A program made the translations under genes and the position numbers. Positions 11,691 to 22,419 of a DNA stretch of 64,000 nt are shown piece by piece. Position 1 is the first letter of the stretch; every line of letters begins with the position of its first letter. The notes below the pieces were generated by a model. That model searched no databases and was not told the origin of the DNA. It saw nothing but the letters and a program-made list of their open reading frames with translations. The DNA comes from Ariolimax columbianus. Taxonomy: Eukaryota; Mollusca; Gastropoda; Stylommatophora; Arionidae. The stretch is from the NCBI GenBank assembly GCA_036924085.1, contig JAVGWX010000003.1:128180523-128244522 (forward strand). Direction: 5' to 3'.

Positions 11691-12137
11691 GCATCCAGTT
11701 TGTGTCTGCTGTCATCTCATGCACGGCTGTATCTGGCTCCTATCTTGGCCTAAAACAGATGAAGGCATCCAGTTTCTGCCTGCTGTCATCTCATGCACGG
11801 CTGTTTGTGGCTCCTATCTTGGCCTATGACAGATGAAGGCATCCAATTTCTGCCTGCTGTCATCTCATGCACTGCTGTATCTGGCTCCTATCTTGGTCTA
11901 TGACAGATGAAGGCATCCAGTTTCTGCCTGCTGTCATTTCATGCACTGCTGTAGCTGGCTCCAATCTTGGCCTATGACAGATGAAGGCATCCAGTTTCTG
12001 CCTGCTGTCATCTCATGCACTGCTGTAGCTGGCTCCAATCTTGGCCTATGACAGATGAAGGCATCCAGTTTCTGCCTGCTGTCATCTCATGCACTGCTGT
12101 ATCTGGTTCCTATCTTGGCCTATGGCAGATGAAAGCA
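11691..12137 (+). repeat. 74-bp minisatellite, about 6 copies, derived from the SINE head
   Basis: Units start gcatccagtttctgcctgct at 11765, 11839, 11913 and so on, with a 74-bp period. Their core, ctgctgtcatctcatgcact, matches the head of family 1 SINEs that have no array (cagtgcatgagctgcagc at about 34737, in reverse complement; gctgtaatctcatgcattgc at about 37858). The array therefore appears to be a tandem amplification of the SINE's own 5' segment. Confidence 0.85.
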
Positions 12138-12139
12138 AC

Positions 12140-12915
12140 AATTAAACAATTGATTATCGGTTCCGACCAATAACATATTTTTAGAACAGCATCACGCGGA
12201 CCTGGGGACAGGTTTTAATGCTCCAGACAACAATAACCGTGACCAAATTGATGTTATGGCTACAACACTCCCTTATTTGTGTTAAATAAACCACGAATTT
12301 GCACTTAAATTGAAAGTGTTCTTTCTTTCTCTCTACTTTAAATTGTCCCTTCTGCTTCTGTTGTTGCTGCTTTACAAGTATGTTTTTTTTAATTATAATT
12401 TTTAATATTCTTTTGTTGCTGTTTCATCTTCTGCGATATTCCATCTTCTTCTCATTATTTATCTTTTACTACGACTTCCAGTTTTGTTTAGTACTTCTAC
12501 CCTTTCCTTTATTTTTCTTAAATATATTATTTTACCTCTGCCGACTGCTCTTCTGCGTCTCGTCTTTCTCTCTTCATTAAGTCACTTTACATATACCTTC
12601 GGCCGTTCGTTAATTTCCCCTATTCCATTGTTAGCTCATTTTCAAATGATTCCACCTCTCCCTTCGATGTTTTATTCCTTAACAAAAACACAAGCATGAC
12701 TCGAATTAACTGTTCATAATTTATCATGGCTTGACTTAACCCTTCCAAACCTACCATGAAGGGGAAGAGGTCTTCTCATCTTTTTCTTGTGGTTTATATT
12801 TTCTTCAGGATGTGATAGCTTGACAAGCTTGGTAGTTGGTAGGTTACAGTGTTAATGCTATTTGCTCTATTTTTCGGAATAGGTAACACGAATACGAGAT
12901 TAAAATGTAGTTTCT
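12140..12915. other. Pyrimidine-rich non-coding stretch
   Basis: T/C-rich sequence between 12300 and 12680. The hydrophobic-looking open frames here (FFLIIIFNILLLLF) follow from base composition. No gene is recognised. Confidence 0.4.
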
Positions 12916-12917
12916 AT

Positions 12918-13150
12918 TGTTGTGGAGCGCGTGGCCGAATGGGTTCGATGCCTGCCTGTCGACAAGGAGGGCAGCGGTTCGAATCCCCGGTATGGCATAT
13001 GCTGTTTTTCTGTTGGGGGTGAAATAAACAAACATAGCCAGCACACGACGTGGCGACAGCAGTGGCGAAGCGGCCTGTAGTCCTCAGCCTTCAAAACCCC
13101 TCGACTACCCCAGCAATGGGAAAAAATGTCGTACGACAGTTTTTTTGGTT
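12918..13150 (+). mobile_element. tRNA-derived SINE
   Basis: A tRNA-like head runs from about 12926 with A box gcgtggccgaatgggttcga and B box gcggttcgaatccccggtat. An unrelated body follows (gaaataaacaaacatagcca, gacagcagtggcgaagcggc), ending near a T-rich tract at 13139-13158. The 70-base head-to-B-box spacing is tRNA-like. The 3' boundary is approximate and I could not fix a target duplication. Confidence 0.65.
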
Positions 13151-13444
13151 TTTTCTTCTATTGTTATTATCGTTCAATACGCCGATATGCCTGCCGCATC
13201 TTCGGAGCTCAATGCAATCTTTAATATAATGACGCTGTTAACAGATACTGGTCGTGCTCGTAGAACATTTAGGGATAATATATTTTAAGCGCTGCCCCAG
13301 AGTTCGACCAGGATGTATTTTTTTTTGGTGTAAATGGTCTACATCCCTTGACGTAACCACACATGGAATTGTGCCTTTGGCTAAAAACTGGGCAATAAAT
13401 CGAAAAAGGTAGCCCCATAAGAAGACACTAATGTTAGGGGGGAA

Positions 13445-14945
13445 GTGTTAGAAACTTGCAAATCAGAGGTCAGAACCTTAACTGAGGTGGGGGTGGCTAA
13501 TTTATCTTCCTAGCCGTATTGCTTTCATTAACTGCAACCCGTGTACCTATTGACCGCTGTTCTGAGACCGGGTAGTAAACCTAAGTCATTTGTAATGAGA
13601 GACAAGCGAAGCAGCCTGTAACAGAATTACAAGGGTCTAAAAGGCCAAGGAAGACTCGAAAACTGTTCGTAGTACCCACGCATAACTTTAGAACCCTGTC
13701 TGAGAGATGGAGTTCATAGAACAGTCATTGTTCGAAACTCTTAAACAATGCTCGTTTAATACTGTCCATCCAAAATGAATATTTTCCGAGGGTTCCTGCT
13801 GGGAAATCCCACGACATTTTAGGCAACATAGAAAGTTCCAGACAATGTTTCTTTTCTTTAGCGGCACAATAGTTCAAGGGAAGTTGAGGCGCGAGAACTG
13901 AAGAAAAAGAGAAGTCATTCACCGAAGAGAGAAGAAATTGATATATAAATTAGGGAATCATAATACTCTAGAGAGAGACCATAGAGCAAAAGGCTACCGG
14001 GCAGATTAGCAGGTAGCTAAGAGAGATTACGGAAAGAAGACTACCGGGAAGTTGGTATGATAGTGAGTAACATCGGCTGAAGTGAGTAAATAGTCTAGCT
14101 CTAGTACAACAGACAAGTCATCGAAACAGTCTAGTCACTGAGATGGAACTAGAGACCACGCACCTTTAAGTATTTTACTGTGTGTTGTCCTGTTTAATTC
14201 GTCGCTGACACCTTATCACGCGTGACTTCCAAGTCCCTCAGTGGCATTCGTCTGCATACTCGTCAGAACCATACGTGTTACTTCAAACACGAAGCTGTCG
14301 TCATGGACAACACATCGTAACACATTTGTTACTACAGTAATAGAACCACTGTTGCATGTCGTCAACACGAGAACCCCTGTCATTAACTTAAGTTGGAGAA
14401 CTACCACGGTGCAGGAACTGCTGTAGTCGTCCTAACTAGACGACGAAGAGAAAAAACCAGAAGCTCTTATCGCTGAAAATCACCTTCCTGACACGAAGAC
14501 GAGACAAAACGCTATTAAGATATAGGCGCTGCAGTCACTGAGAGAAGGAACATAAGGCCACCAGACGAGCGAGGACCGAAAAATTGACACAACAGATTAG
14601 TTAAATAGCATTGAATCATCACAGAGTGAGATTGAACTGTGAATTAAATATTAGCTAGGACAGATCAATTGATAGTATCTAGGGTTAATTAAGTCTAAGA
14701 GAAATACCTGTGCAATTTGCACAAAACTCTAGAGAGATATTTAAGTTAGTTGAGTGTGATGAACATTAGAATATGATTCTCGAACCTAGTTTAAAGATAT
14801 AATGTGTACGAAGTTAATGTAATAAACATTCATTTGTTTTTGCTGCTGTTAAAATAATTGTTAGTGTTTTAATTAGGTTTGTGAGTTAGGGAGTGATAAG
14901 TGTCAGAACGAAAGTTAAGTGGTGATAGGGTAGCCTGTAACAAGT
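13445..14945 (+). mobile_element. Possible solo LTR (weak)
   Basis: This 1.5 kb block lacks coding frames. It starts near tgttagaaacttgc, has a TATA-like gatatataaattag at about 13939, and has an aataaa signal at about 14822 followed by a T-rich stretch. That order of signals suits a retrotransposon LTR. No second LTR, no primer-binding site and no convincing target duplication were found. It could equally be ordinary intergenic DNA. Confidence 0.2.
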
Positions 14946-15623
14946 CATTCAGCCACTCAGGGGGTAATGGTAAAGGTAGTCCCAGATGACACTGCTATCA
15001 GGGATGAAGTGTTTGAGACGTCATTGTATAAGGTCACAGCTTGACAAAATCGCTTCTCATCAGATTTTTTCAAAGAAACAGTAGCCAAGTAAACATTTAT
15101 GGCTGGATTGTGTTGATAAATTCGATTATATTCGGTGCCTTTGCGACGAGAGGTAAGCGTTCTAACCATTCTACCACTAAAATATTCCTTGCATACACTA
15201 GTCTGAAAAAAAACATGAATGCGTAACTGACCAATGAACGTTATCCTTCTTGCTTTCTTTGGATCACGGTGCAGGAATCAGAGAGCTTGTCTGCCTCTGA
15301 CTGGACCCATCATCCACAAGTAACTGACTCGCATATCAGTCAGAACAAACGTTCTAAAACTTTGGAATAGGCCTCCCTGTTAATGTGTAGAAGGGATACT
15401 GGGTTGTTGAAGGTCTAGATGGCTGCTATGCAATCTATTGTAACAACTTTCTCACTTTTCAGTTATCTTCTTCTTTATTCGTTGTCTTTGTTTGTAGCCA
15501 AGAAACGCCGTGCGACATATTCGTGTTAGACTGTGAAATCGACTCAATTCGCCCAGGCAGGTTTGACATTCCGGCTACAACATCTGCCCCTTTCAACACA
15601 GGACACGTGACATTTAGACTGCG

Positions 15624-15637
15624 ATTATCTGATACTT
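15624..15637 (+). repeat. Target-site duplication, left copy (LINE A)
   Basis: attatctgatactt here is identical to 18860-18873 on the other side of the LINE. Fourteen matching bases at exactly the two ends of an otherwise single LINE insertion are what target-primed reverse transcription produces. Confidence 0.85.
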
Positions 15638-15684
15638 ATATAGCTGTCCATCGTTGTCTATGAGGACCGCCGACATCATCCTTG

Positions 15685-17301
15685 TCACAGATTTCCCTGT
15701 TGGGTGTGAGTGGGCATGTGGATGAACAGGCCAATGCGAGCACGAAAACATCTGCTACATATCGGGCACACGAGGTTTGTAGAAGGGGATGGTGTTCTCG
15801 CTGCTCGGGATTTCCGCGTCCCGCGTCTGTTCTGGGCTTTCACAACACGGTGATCTTCACCGGCAGCTACACCCGATTTGACTGCGCTTCTCCAGTCAGA
15901 TCTGTTTTTCGCAAGACATTCCCAGGTGTCGATGTCTATCTGACAACATTTTAGTGAGTCCTTCAGACCGTCTTTAAAACGTTTCTTTGGGCGCCCTCTC
16001 TCGCGCCATCCCTCTCTCAGCTCGCCGTAGAGAAGCTTCTTTGGGAGCCGCTCGTCTGACATACGGACGAGGTGTCCGGCCCATCCTAGTCGTGCTTTTT
16101 CTAGCAGTGCATGGATGCTGGGCATGTTAGCCCTCGAGAGAACCTCGATGTCAGTGACACGATCTTGCCATCGGATGTGGAATATTCGCCTCAGGCAACC
16201 TGTGTGGAAGTGGTTTAACCTCCTTGCATGTCCAGAGTATACAGTCCAGCTTTCGCAAGCGTATAGTAGGGTTGGAATGATGGTTGCACGGTAGACTTTG
16301 AGTTTGGTCTTGACGCTGATGCCACGACGTGCCCAGACCATCGAGCGCATTCTACCAAAGGTTGTGCTGGCCTTTGCTATTCTGCTTGCCACCTCATCGT
16401 CTAGGCTGACAGATCTCGACAGCGTGCTGCCCAGATATGTGAATTTGTCTACGGCATTCAACGTCTGCCCGCTGACTGTAGTCTCTGGTTTTGTGTACGG
16501 CATGCCTGGTGCTGGTTGGTACATGACCTCTGTTTTTTTGGCATTTATGGTCAGGCCAAAATTTTCGCATGCGGCAGAGAACTGGTCCATTCCAACCTGC
16601 ATGTTCAGTTCTGAGTTGCTCATTAGAGCGCAGTCATCAGCAAATACAAGTTCCCTGATTATGTCGCCAGCCACTTTGGTTTTGGCCTTCATTCTTCTGG
16701 AATTGAGTAACTTGCCATCTGTGCGGTACTTTATGGATATTCCAAGCTCCAATGATCTGAAGGCGTCTGTCATCGTGGCCGCGAACATCATGCTGAACAA
16801 AGTCGGGGCGAGTACACATCCTTGTTTTACTCCGTTTGATACTAGAAACGTTTTAGAGATTGCACCGCTGTCCAGTACATGAGCACGCATGCCTTCGTGT
16901 AGCTGTTTCACCATTGTTATGAACTTGTTGGGGCAGCCAAACTTAGACATTATCATCCACAGCCCTCCTCTGTTTACTGTATCAAATGCCTTTGTCAAAT
17001 CAATAAATGTGGTGTACAAGGCCTGATTTTGCTCTCGACACCTCTCTTGTAATTGGCGAGCGGCAAAAATCATGTCCACTGTTCCTCTTCCGGCTCTGAA
17101 TCCACATTGGCTTTCTGAAAGGTGGTGGCTTTGTTCAAGGTGTTTGTTGAGCCTGTTTAGCAGTAAGCGTGCTAGGATCTTGCCTGCTACGGAGAGTAGC
17201 GATATATGATTGTCGTTTTCCTGACGATTGCCTTTTCTTTTGTATAGGTGAACGATTGAGGCGTCTATTAGCTCTTGCGGAATTTTACCTTCAGCCCACA
17301 T
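15685..17301 (-). pseudogene. Reverse transcriptase domain of LINE A (538-codon open segment)
   Basis: This is the longest uninterrupted part of LINE A's protein and would copy element RNA at the nicked target site. Visible motifs, in order: QCGFRAGRGTVDMIF (about residue 68), the palm motif LTKAFDTVNR (about 103), GVKQGCVLAPTLF (about 157), the catalytic LVFADDCAL box (about 217-225), FTYLGSTLS (about 287), a thumb region with YACESWT, and GWAGHLVRMSDERLPK. Near the C terminus a C-x2-C-x12-H-x3-H zinc-finger pattern starts at CPIC. The protein does not begin here: the same frame continues upstream through a TAG at 17431-17433 (EVIT*EEVD), so the apparent start Met is internal. All catalytic residues of the FADD box are intact. 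Confidence 0.93.
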
Positions 17302-17636
17302 GTGACAGAAGAGTTCAGTGATCCTTCTGGTGAGGGATGGGCCAGCTGTCTTATATACCTCTGCTGGTATTGCATCAGCTCCTGGAGCTTTTCCTATAGA
17401 TAGTGAACTGATTGCCCTGTCGACTTCCTCCTAAGTAATTACTTCATCCAACGCCAGGTTCAGTTCCATCTGCGGCATTTGCCGGATGGCCTCTTCATTT
17501 ATGGACGATGGGTGGTTTAGTATTTTGCAGAAGTGGTCTGCCCATCTGTCTAGAATCTGAACCTTATCTGTTAGCAGTGCCCCATCCGCACTGTGAACTG
17601 GAGTATTACTAGAATGCTGCGGGCCGTAGAGAGCTT

Positions 17637-18859
17637 TCAGTGCCTCGTAAAACCGTTTGGTGTCATGACGCTCGGCGATATCTCAATTTCGTCAGCTCTT
17701 TTGCTGAGCCAGGAGTCTTGCATCTCTCTAAGCCTGGTCTGGACAGCTTTGCGAGCAGTATTGAAGGCAGCTTTTGCTGCCGGAGATGGTGTGTCCCTCT
17801 GGTATTCCCTGTGCGCTTCATGTTTTGCATCGAGAAGGCCCTGTATTTCTAGATCGTTCTCATCAAACCAGTCCTTATGCTTGCGAGTGAGTGGGCCAAT
17901 GTGTTTAACAGCTGTATCGTAGAGTGTGTTTCTCAATTATGCCCAGTTCTTTTCGATGTCGTTCTTTTCAAAACGAAGCTCAGACAGTCTACCCTCAAGC
18001 TCTTCCTGGAAGCCTCCTCTCGTGGGTTCGTATTTCAGCTGAGAGACATTTAGCCTCCTCGGTGGTTTTTTTCCCTGGGGGCGCATTTTGGGCTGGATCT
18101 TGAAGTTTAGCTTGGCAATGACAAGTCGATGGTCGGTCCAACATTCTGCACCACACATGCTCTTCGTTACCATAGCATCCGCTCGATCCCTACGTCTGAT
18201 GATAATATAGTCAATGAGGTGCCAGTGGCGGGACCTTGGGTGCATCCATGTGGTTCTATTTCGGACAGGTAGTCGGAAAGCTGTGTTTGTAATGAGTAGT
18301 TCATTTTCGGCACATGTCCTCAGAAGGAGCAGTCCGTTACTATTGCATTTTCGGATACAATGTCTGCCAATGGCCCCCTCCCAGGCTGTATGGTCTGTGC
18401 CAACCCTAGCGTTAAAATCACCGAGGATGACCAGTTTGTCAGATTTGGGGACTGCAGCGATGAGCGCCTCAAGGTCCTCATAAAACTTATCTTTTTGTTT
18501 CCTGAGGATTTGTCATTGTGGGTGCGTATGCACTGATGAGTGTTGCATGGCGCCCTCCTATTAGGGGGAGACGCAGTGTCTACAGGCGGTCATTAATTCC
18601 ATTGGGCATGCTTGTGAGCTTGTCGACCATATTGGTCTTGATGGCAAAGCCAACTCCAGCTTCACGGCGTTCTTCTTTGCTGCGGCCGCTCCAGAAGAAA
18701 GTATAACCAGCGCCTTCTTCTGTGATCTGCCCTTCCTCTGCCAGTCGTGTCTCGCTCAGGGCAGCTATGCAGCTGTTGTATCTAGCCAGTTCCCTGGCGA
18801 TCAGTGCTGTCCGTCGTTCGGGTCTGTTTGCTTTGGTGTTGTCCAGTAGCGTGCATATT
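17637..18859 (-). pseudogene. Endonuclease and linker region of LINE A, broken
   Basis: This encodes an APE-type endonuclease that nicks target DNA. Visible motifs are ALSETRLAEEGQ (catalytic Glu region), GYTFFWSGRSKEERREAGVG, LVILGDFNARVG (the conserved GDFN box), and the C-terminal CWTDHRLVIAKL box with the catalytic Asp-His. The frame is broken by TAG after NGINDRL, by an added A in an A-run near 18495 (ETK|DKFYEDL) and by TAA after KNWA at 17937. A frameshift near 17685 separates it from the reverse transcriptase frame. The catalytic motifs survive but no continuous protein can be made. Confidence 0.9.
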
Positions 18860-18873
18860 ATTATCTGATACTT
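18860..18873 (+). repeat. Target-site duplication, right copy (LINE A)
   Basis: attatctgatactt is identical to 15624-15637. See LINE A. Confidence 0.85.
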
Positions 18874-19110
18874 TCGACCAGTGACAAATGACATTTGGAC
18901 TGCTATATCTAGTCCTTTCGACCAGTAACAAATGACATTTGGACTGCTATATCTAGTCCTTTCGACCAGTAACAAATGACATTTGGACTGCTATATCTAG
19001 TCCTTTCGACCAGTAACAAATGACATTTGGACTGCTATATCTAGTCCTTTCGATCAGGGACACATGACATTTAGAGTGCGATTATCTGCTCCATTCGACA
19101 AGGGACACAT
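18871..19110 (+). repeat. 44-bp minisatellite that hosts LINE A
   Basis: Units starting ctttcgaccagtaacaaatg begin at 18871, 18915, 18959, 19003 and 19047, a 44-bp period. Diverged units continue to about 19110. One more unit-like copy (caggacacgtgacatttaga) lies on the far side of LINE A at about 15598-15637. The LINE therefore interrupted an existing repeat unit. Confidence 0.85.
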
Positions 19111-19280
19111 GCCTTTTAGCCTGATGACATCCGTTTCCAACAAATCTATTTATTAAGGTTATACCTCCAAAGCAGTAACCAATGACATTACAGGCTGCAT
19201 GTCGTTTGAAGTCATTTTTCCTTCTCATGGATTATCTGCCACCTGTAGCTCACGTGCTTCACCTAGCTACATCATTCTGG

Positions 19281-19772
19281 CGTTAGGTCACAAGAGACTG
19301 GTAACTCACCCTTTCTCGGGATGATATAGCGTTAGGTCACAAGAGACTGGTAACTCACCCTTCCTCCGGATGATCTGACGTTAGGTCACAAGAGATTGGT
19401 GACTCACCCTTTCTCCGGATGATCTGATGTTAGGTCACAAGTGATTGGTGACTCACCCTTTTCCTGGATGATCTGACGTAAGGTCACAAGAAATTGGTGA
19501 CTCACCCTTTCCCCGGATGATCTGACGTTAGGTCACAAGAGATTATTGACTCACCCTTTCCTTGGATGATCTGACGTTAGGTCACAAGAGATTATTGACT
19601 CACCCTTTCCCCGGATGATCTGACGTTAGGTCACAAGAGATTATTGACTCACCCTTTTCCCGGATGATCTGACGTTAGGTCACAAGAGATTGGTGACTCA
19701 CCCTTTCCCCGGATGATCTGACGTTAGGTCACACGAGATTGGTGACTCACCCTTTCCCCGGACGATAAGACT
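19281..19772 (+). repeat. 49-bp minisatellite, 10 copies
   Basis: Units starting gttaggtcacaagagattgg occur at 19282, 19331, 19380 and onward with a constant 49-bp period, containing gactcaccctttccccggat. The copies differ by single substitutions. Confidence 0.92.
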
Positions 19773-19929
19773 AATCAAGCCAGGAGAAGGCAGGGAGATG
19801 GGTATTTGCAGTAATAGCTGAATGTGGTAGCAAATCCTCGACTCCATCACCGACTACGACAACACTTGGGGGCAGTTCTATTATCAATTTAAGGAAAGTG
19901 TCAACATTATACTGATTAATACATATGTA

Positions 19930-20165
19930 GAGCACTCGCTTGTCATGACAAATGTACGGGGTTCAAACTTGTCCTACCGGCAGTTTCAGTCTACCCAGCA
20001 GTAAATGGATACTTGGCTAACGGCTAGGGAAGGAAAATGACAGCAAGTAAAGGAACTGGTCGCCCAACCTCACAACGCTATGACTTAGTACAATGCAATT
20101 TCTAACACTCCATCCCCGACGCTGTTGTCTGCTATAGGACTACCTTTTCCATTTCAAGTTAGGAG
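19930..20165 (+). mobile_element. tRNA-like SINE, family 2
   Basis: Shares agagcactcgcttgtcatga, a B-box-like acggggttcaaactt, tctaccca(g)cagtaaatgg and a terminal tctaacactccatccc-type block with 24195-24430 and, in its 3' part, 45470-45635. The head is degenerate. Confidence 0.65.
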
Positions 20166-20459
20166 AGGAGAGGCTGGCAGAGCGACTTGGGTGTCGGTGT
20201 GGGACCTAGAAGGTATACGCTGAAATTGTCGGTAAGACATAAGTTGCGTTCTTTTTTTTTATTGGATTTTTAAAAGAAATAGACATTGTAGTGCATGGCG
20301 ACTACAGACACAATCGACCTTTATTCCTCAGTCCTTTAAATCCTTGTGGTGGACCTCAGCTTTGGGATTAAATACTGCATTGATAAGATTTTTAATTTTT
20401 AGTAAACATAAGGAACACTTTGATGTGTGGACTGACAGGATAGGCTTTCATTGGCGAGA

Positions 20460-21525
20460 TTCATGCACACCCAGCCGGTTCGTGTCTGACCACCTTCAAG
20501 GGGCGAGATACATGCACACCCAGCCGGTTCGTGTCTGTCTGACCACCTTCAAGGGGCGAGATACATGCACACCCAGCCGGTTCGTGTCTGACCACCTTCA
20601 AGGGGCGAGATACATGCACACCCAGCCGGTTCGTGTCTGTCTGACCACCTTCAAGGGGCGAGATACATGCACACCCAGCCGCTTCGTGTCTGTCTGACCA
20701 CTTTCAAGGGGCGAGATACATGCACACCCAGCCGGCTCGTGTCTGTCTGACCACCTTCAAGGGGCGTGATACATGCACAGCCAGCCGCTTCGTGTCTGTC
20801 TGACCACCTTCAAGGAGCGAGATACATGCACACCCAGCCGGTTCGTGTCTGTCTGACCACCTTTAACGGGCGAGATACATGCACACCCAGCCGGTTCGAA
20901 TCTGACCATCAATACGTACTTCAAGGGGCGAGATAGATGCACCCACAGCCGGTTTGTGTCTGACGACCTTCAAGGGGCGAGATAGATGCACCCACAGCCG
21001 GTTTGTGTCTGATCACCAACAGGTACTTTAAGGGGCGAGATAGATGCACCCATAACTGCTTTGTGTCTGACCGCCTTCAAGGGGCAAGATAGATGCACCC
21101 ACAACTGGTTTGTGTCTGACCGCCTTCAAGGGGCAAGATAGATACACCCACAACTGGTTTGTGTCTGATCGCCTTCAAGGGGCAAGATAGATGCACCCAC
21201 AGCCGGTTCGTGTCTGACCACCAACACGTGCTTCAAGGAGCGAGATAGATGCACCTACAGCTGGTTCGTGTCTGACCAGCAACACGTGCTTCAAAGAGCG
21301 AGATAGATGCACCCACAGCCGGTTCGTGTCTGCCCACCAACACGTTCTTCAAGGAGCGAGATAGATGCACCCACAGCCGGTTCGTGTCTGACCACCAACA
21401 CGTGCTTCAAGGATCGAGATAGATGCACCCACAACTGGTTAGTGTCTGACTACCTTCAAGGGGCGAGATAGATGCACCCACAGCTGGATAGTGTCTGACC
21501 GCCAACACGTGCTTAAAGTGTCCTC
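20460..21525 (+). repeat. Large ~49/53-bp minisatellite, about 20 copies, two subfamilies
   Basis: The left half has units such as gcgagatacatgcacaccca + gccggttcgtgtctg(tctg)accaccttcaaggg, in 49- and 53-bp forms that differ by a GTCT indel (unit starts at 20503, 20556 and 20605). The right half changes to gcgagatagatgcacccaca and gains a ccaacacgtgcttcaagga block. The array thus evolved directionally from one unit type to another. Open frames through it are repeat artefacts. Confidence 0.93.
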
Positions 21526-22419
21526 TTGTCACAACTGCATGGGTACAGTGAGTATACATGGAGCGATATCGTTGCCCGTAAGTCTATCTGACGCACATCA
21601 CCCGTGTGTGTACAAGCTCATGAATAAGGACATTTCCAGAATTCAGGACTTGGTTTATATATGATTACAAGACAAAAAGGACCGAGGTAGGATAGTATAA
21701 TGTATGACAAGAGATACAATTGTTAAAGAGAGCGATTTGTTTATCTATGATTATATAAGTCTGATGTTCCATTAGCCAAGTATGTCTGTGTTTGTGCTCT
21801 GACTAACATTCGTTTTGTCGTTAACTCTAGGCAAGGTATAGACACCACATAATTATTATAATTTATTACTGTTCTCCACAATAATTATAAATGATATATA
21901 TATATATAAATCGAATAACCGCTCGCTGATCAGCCCTGGACGGATTCCGTATCACACTTGTCATGTTTTCAACCGTCTGCTGAGGAAACTATAATGCAGT
22001 TAGGGCCCGGTTTCAGTTGAACACGCCACGTGTATGTATAAATATGAATAATGACTTCCTGTCAAGAGGACGTGATGAAGAAAAATACGAAAGAAATCTG
22101 CATCGCCGACACCTTTTTTCACCGAGAAAACCTGCTGTTTTGGTAGCTGGAATGCTCGTGCAATGTACAAACAGAGGAAGTCTGCATATGTGGCAGAGGA
22201 GATGAGAAACTACAACATCTGTGCCCTGTGACTGGCTGAAACAATGTAGAAAGCAGTTTTGGGGATACTATTTAGCACAGGAAAAGGTGTTATATCATGC
22301 ATTCACAATAGATACAAAAAAACACTTTAAAATGGGAGACAGTGGAACCCAAAATGATACTAGCTAAGGTAAAATGTTCCACAAAGAAGATGGAGATAAA
22401 CATTTTCTAATAGTATACA
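21526..22419. other. AT-rich unassigned stretch
   Basis: Contains a (ta)n run at about 21892-21908 and the near-repeat ataattattataatttatta. No gene was recognised. Confidence 0.4.

Larger units (their letters stand above)
15638..18859 (-). mobile_element. LINE A: RTE-like non-LTR retrotransposon, 5'-truncated
   Basis: A 3.2 kb non-LTR element runs on the minus strand with endonuclease at its 5' side (about 18855-17950), a linker, reverse transcriptase (about 17430-15900) and a C-terminal zinc-knuckle region. The endonuclease begins at TLLDNTKANRPERRTALIAR, without an in-frame start, so a few codons are missing. The family is the one often annotated as 'craniofacial development protein 2-like' and 'endonuclease-reverse transcriptase' in invertebrates; I infer the RTE clade from this and am not certain. 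Five lesions were seen: TAG at about 18580, an extra A near 18495, TAA at 17937-17939, a frameshift near 17685 and TAG at 17431-17433. It is flanked by a perfect 14-bp target duplication and lies inside a minisatellite. Confidence 0.93.

Noticed and set aside
12380..12700. Membrane-protein-like frames
   Set aside because: They arise from T/C-rich sequence; no start context, motif or homologous repeat.
16298..16882. 194-codon plus-strand frame
   Set aside because: It lies antisense to the reverse transcriptase of LINE A, whose motifs are unambiguous on the minus strand.
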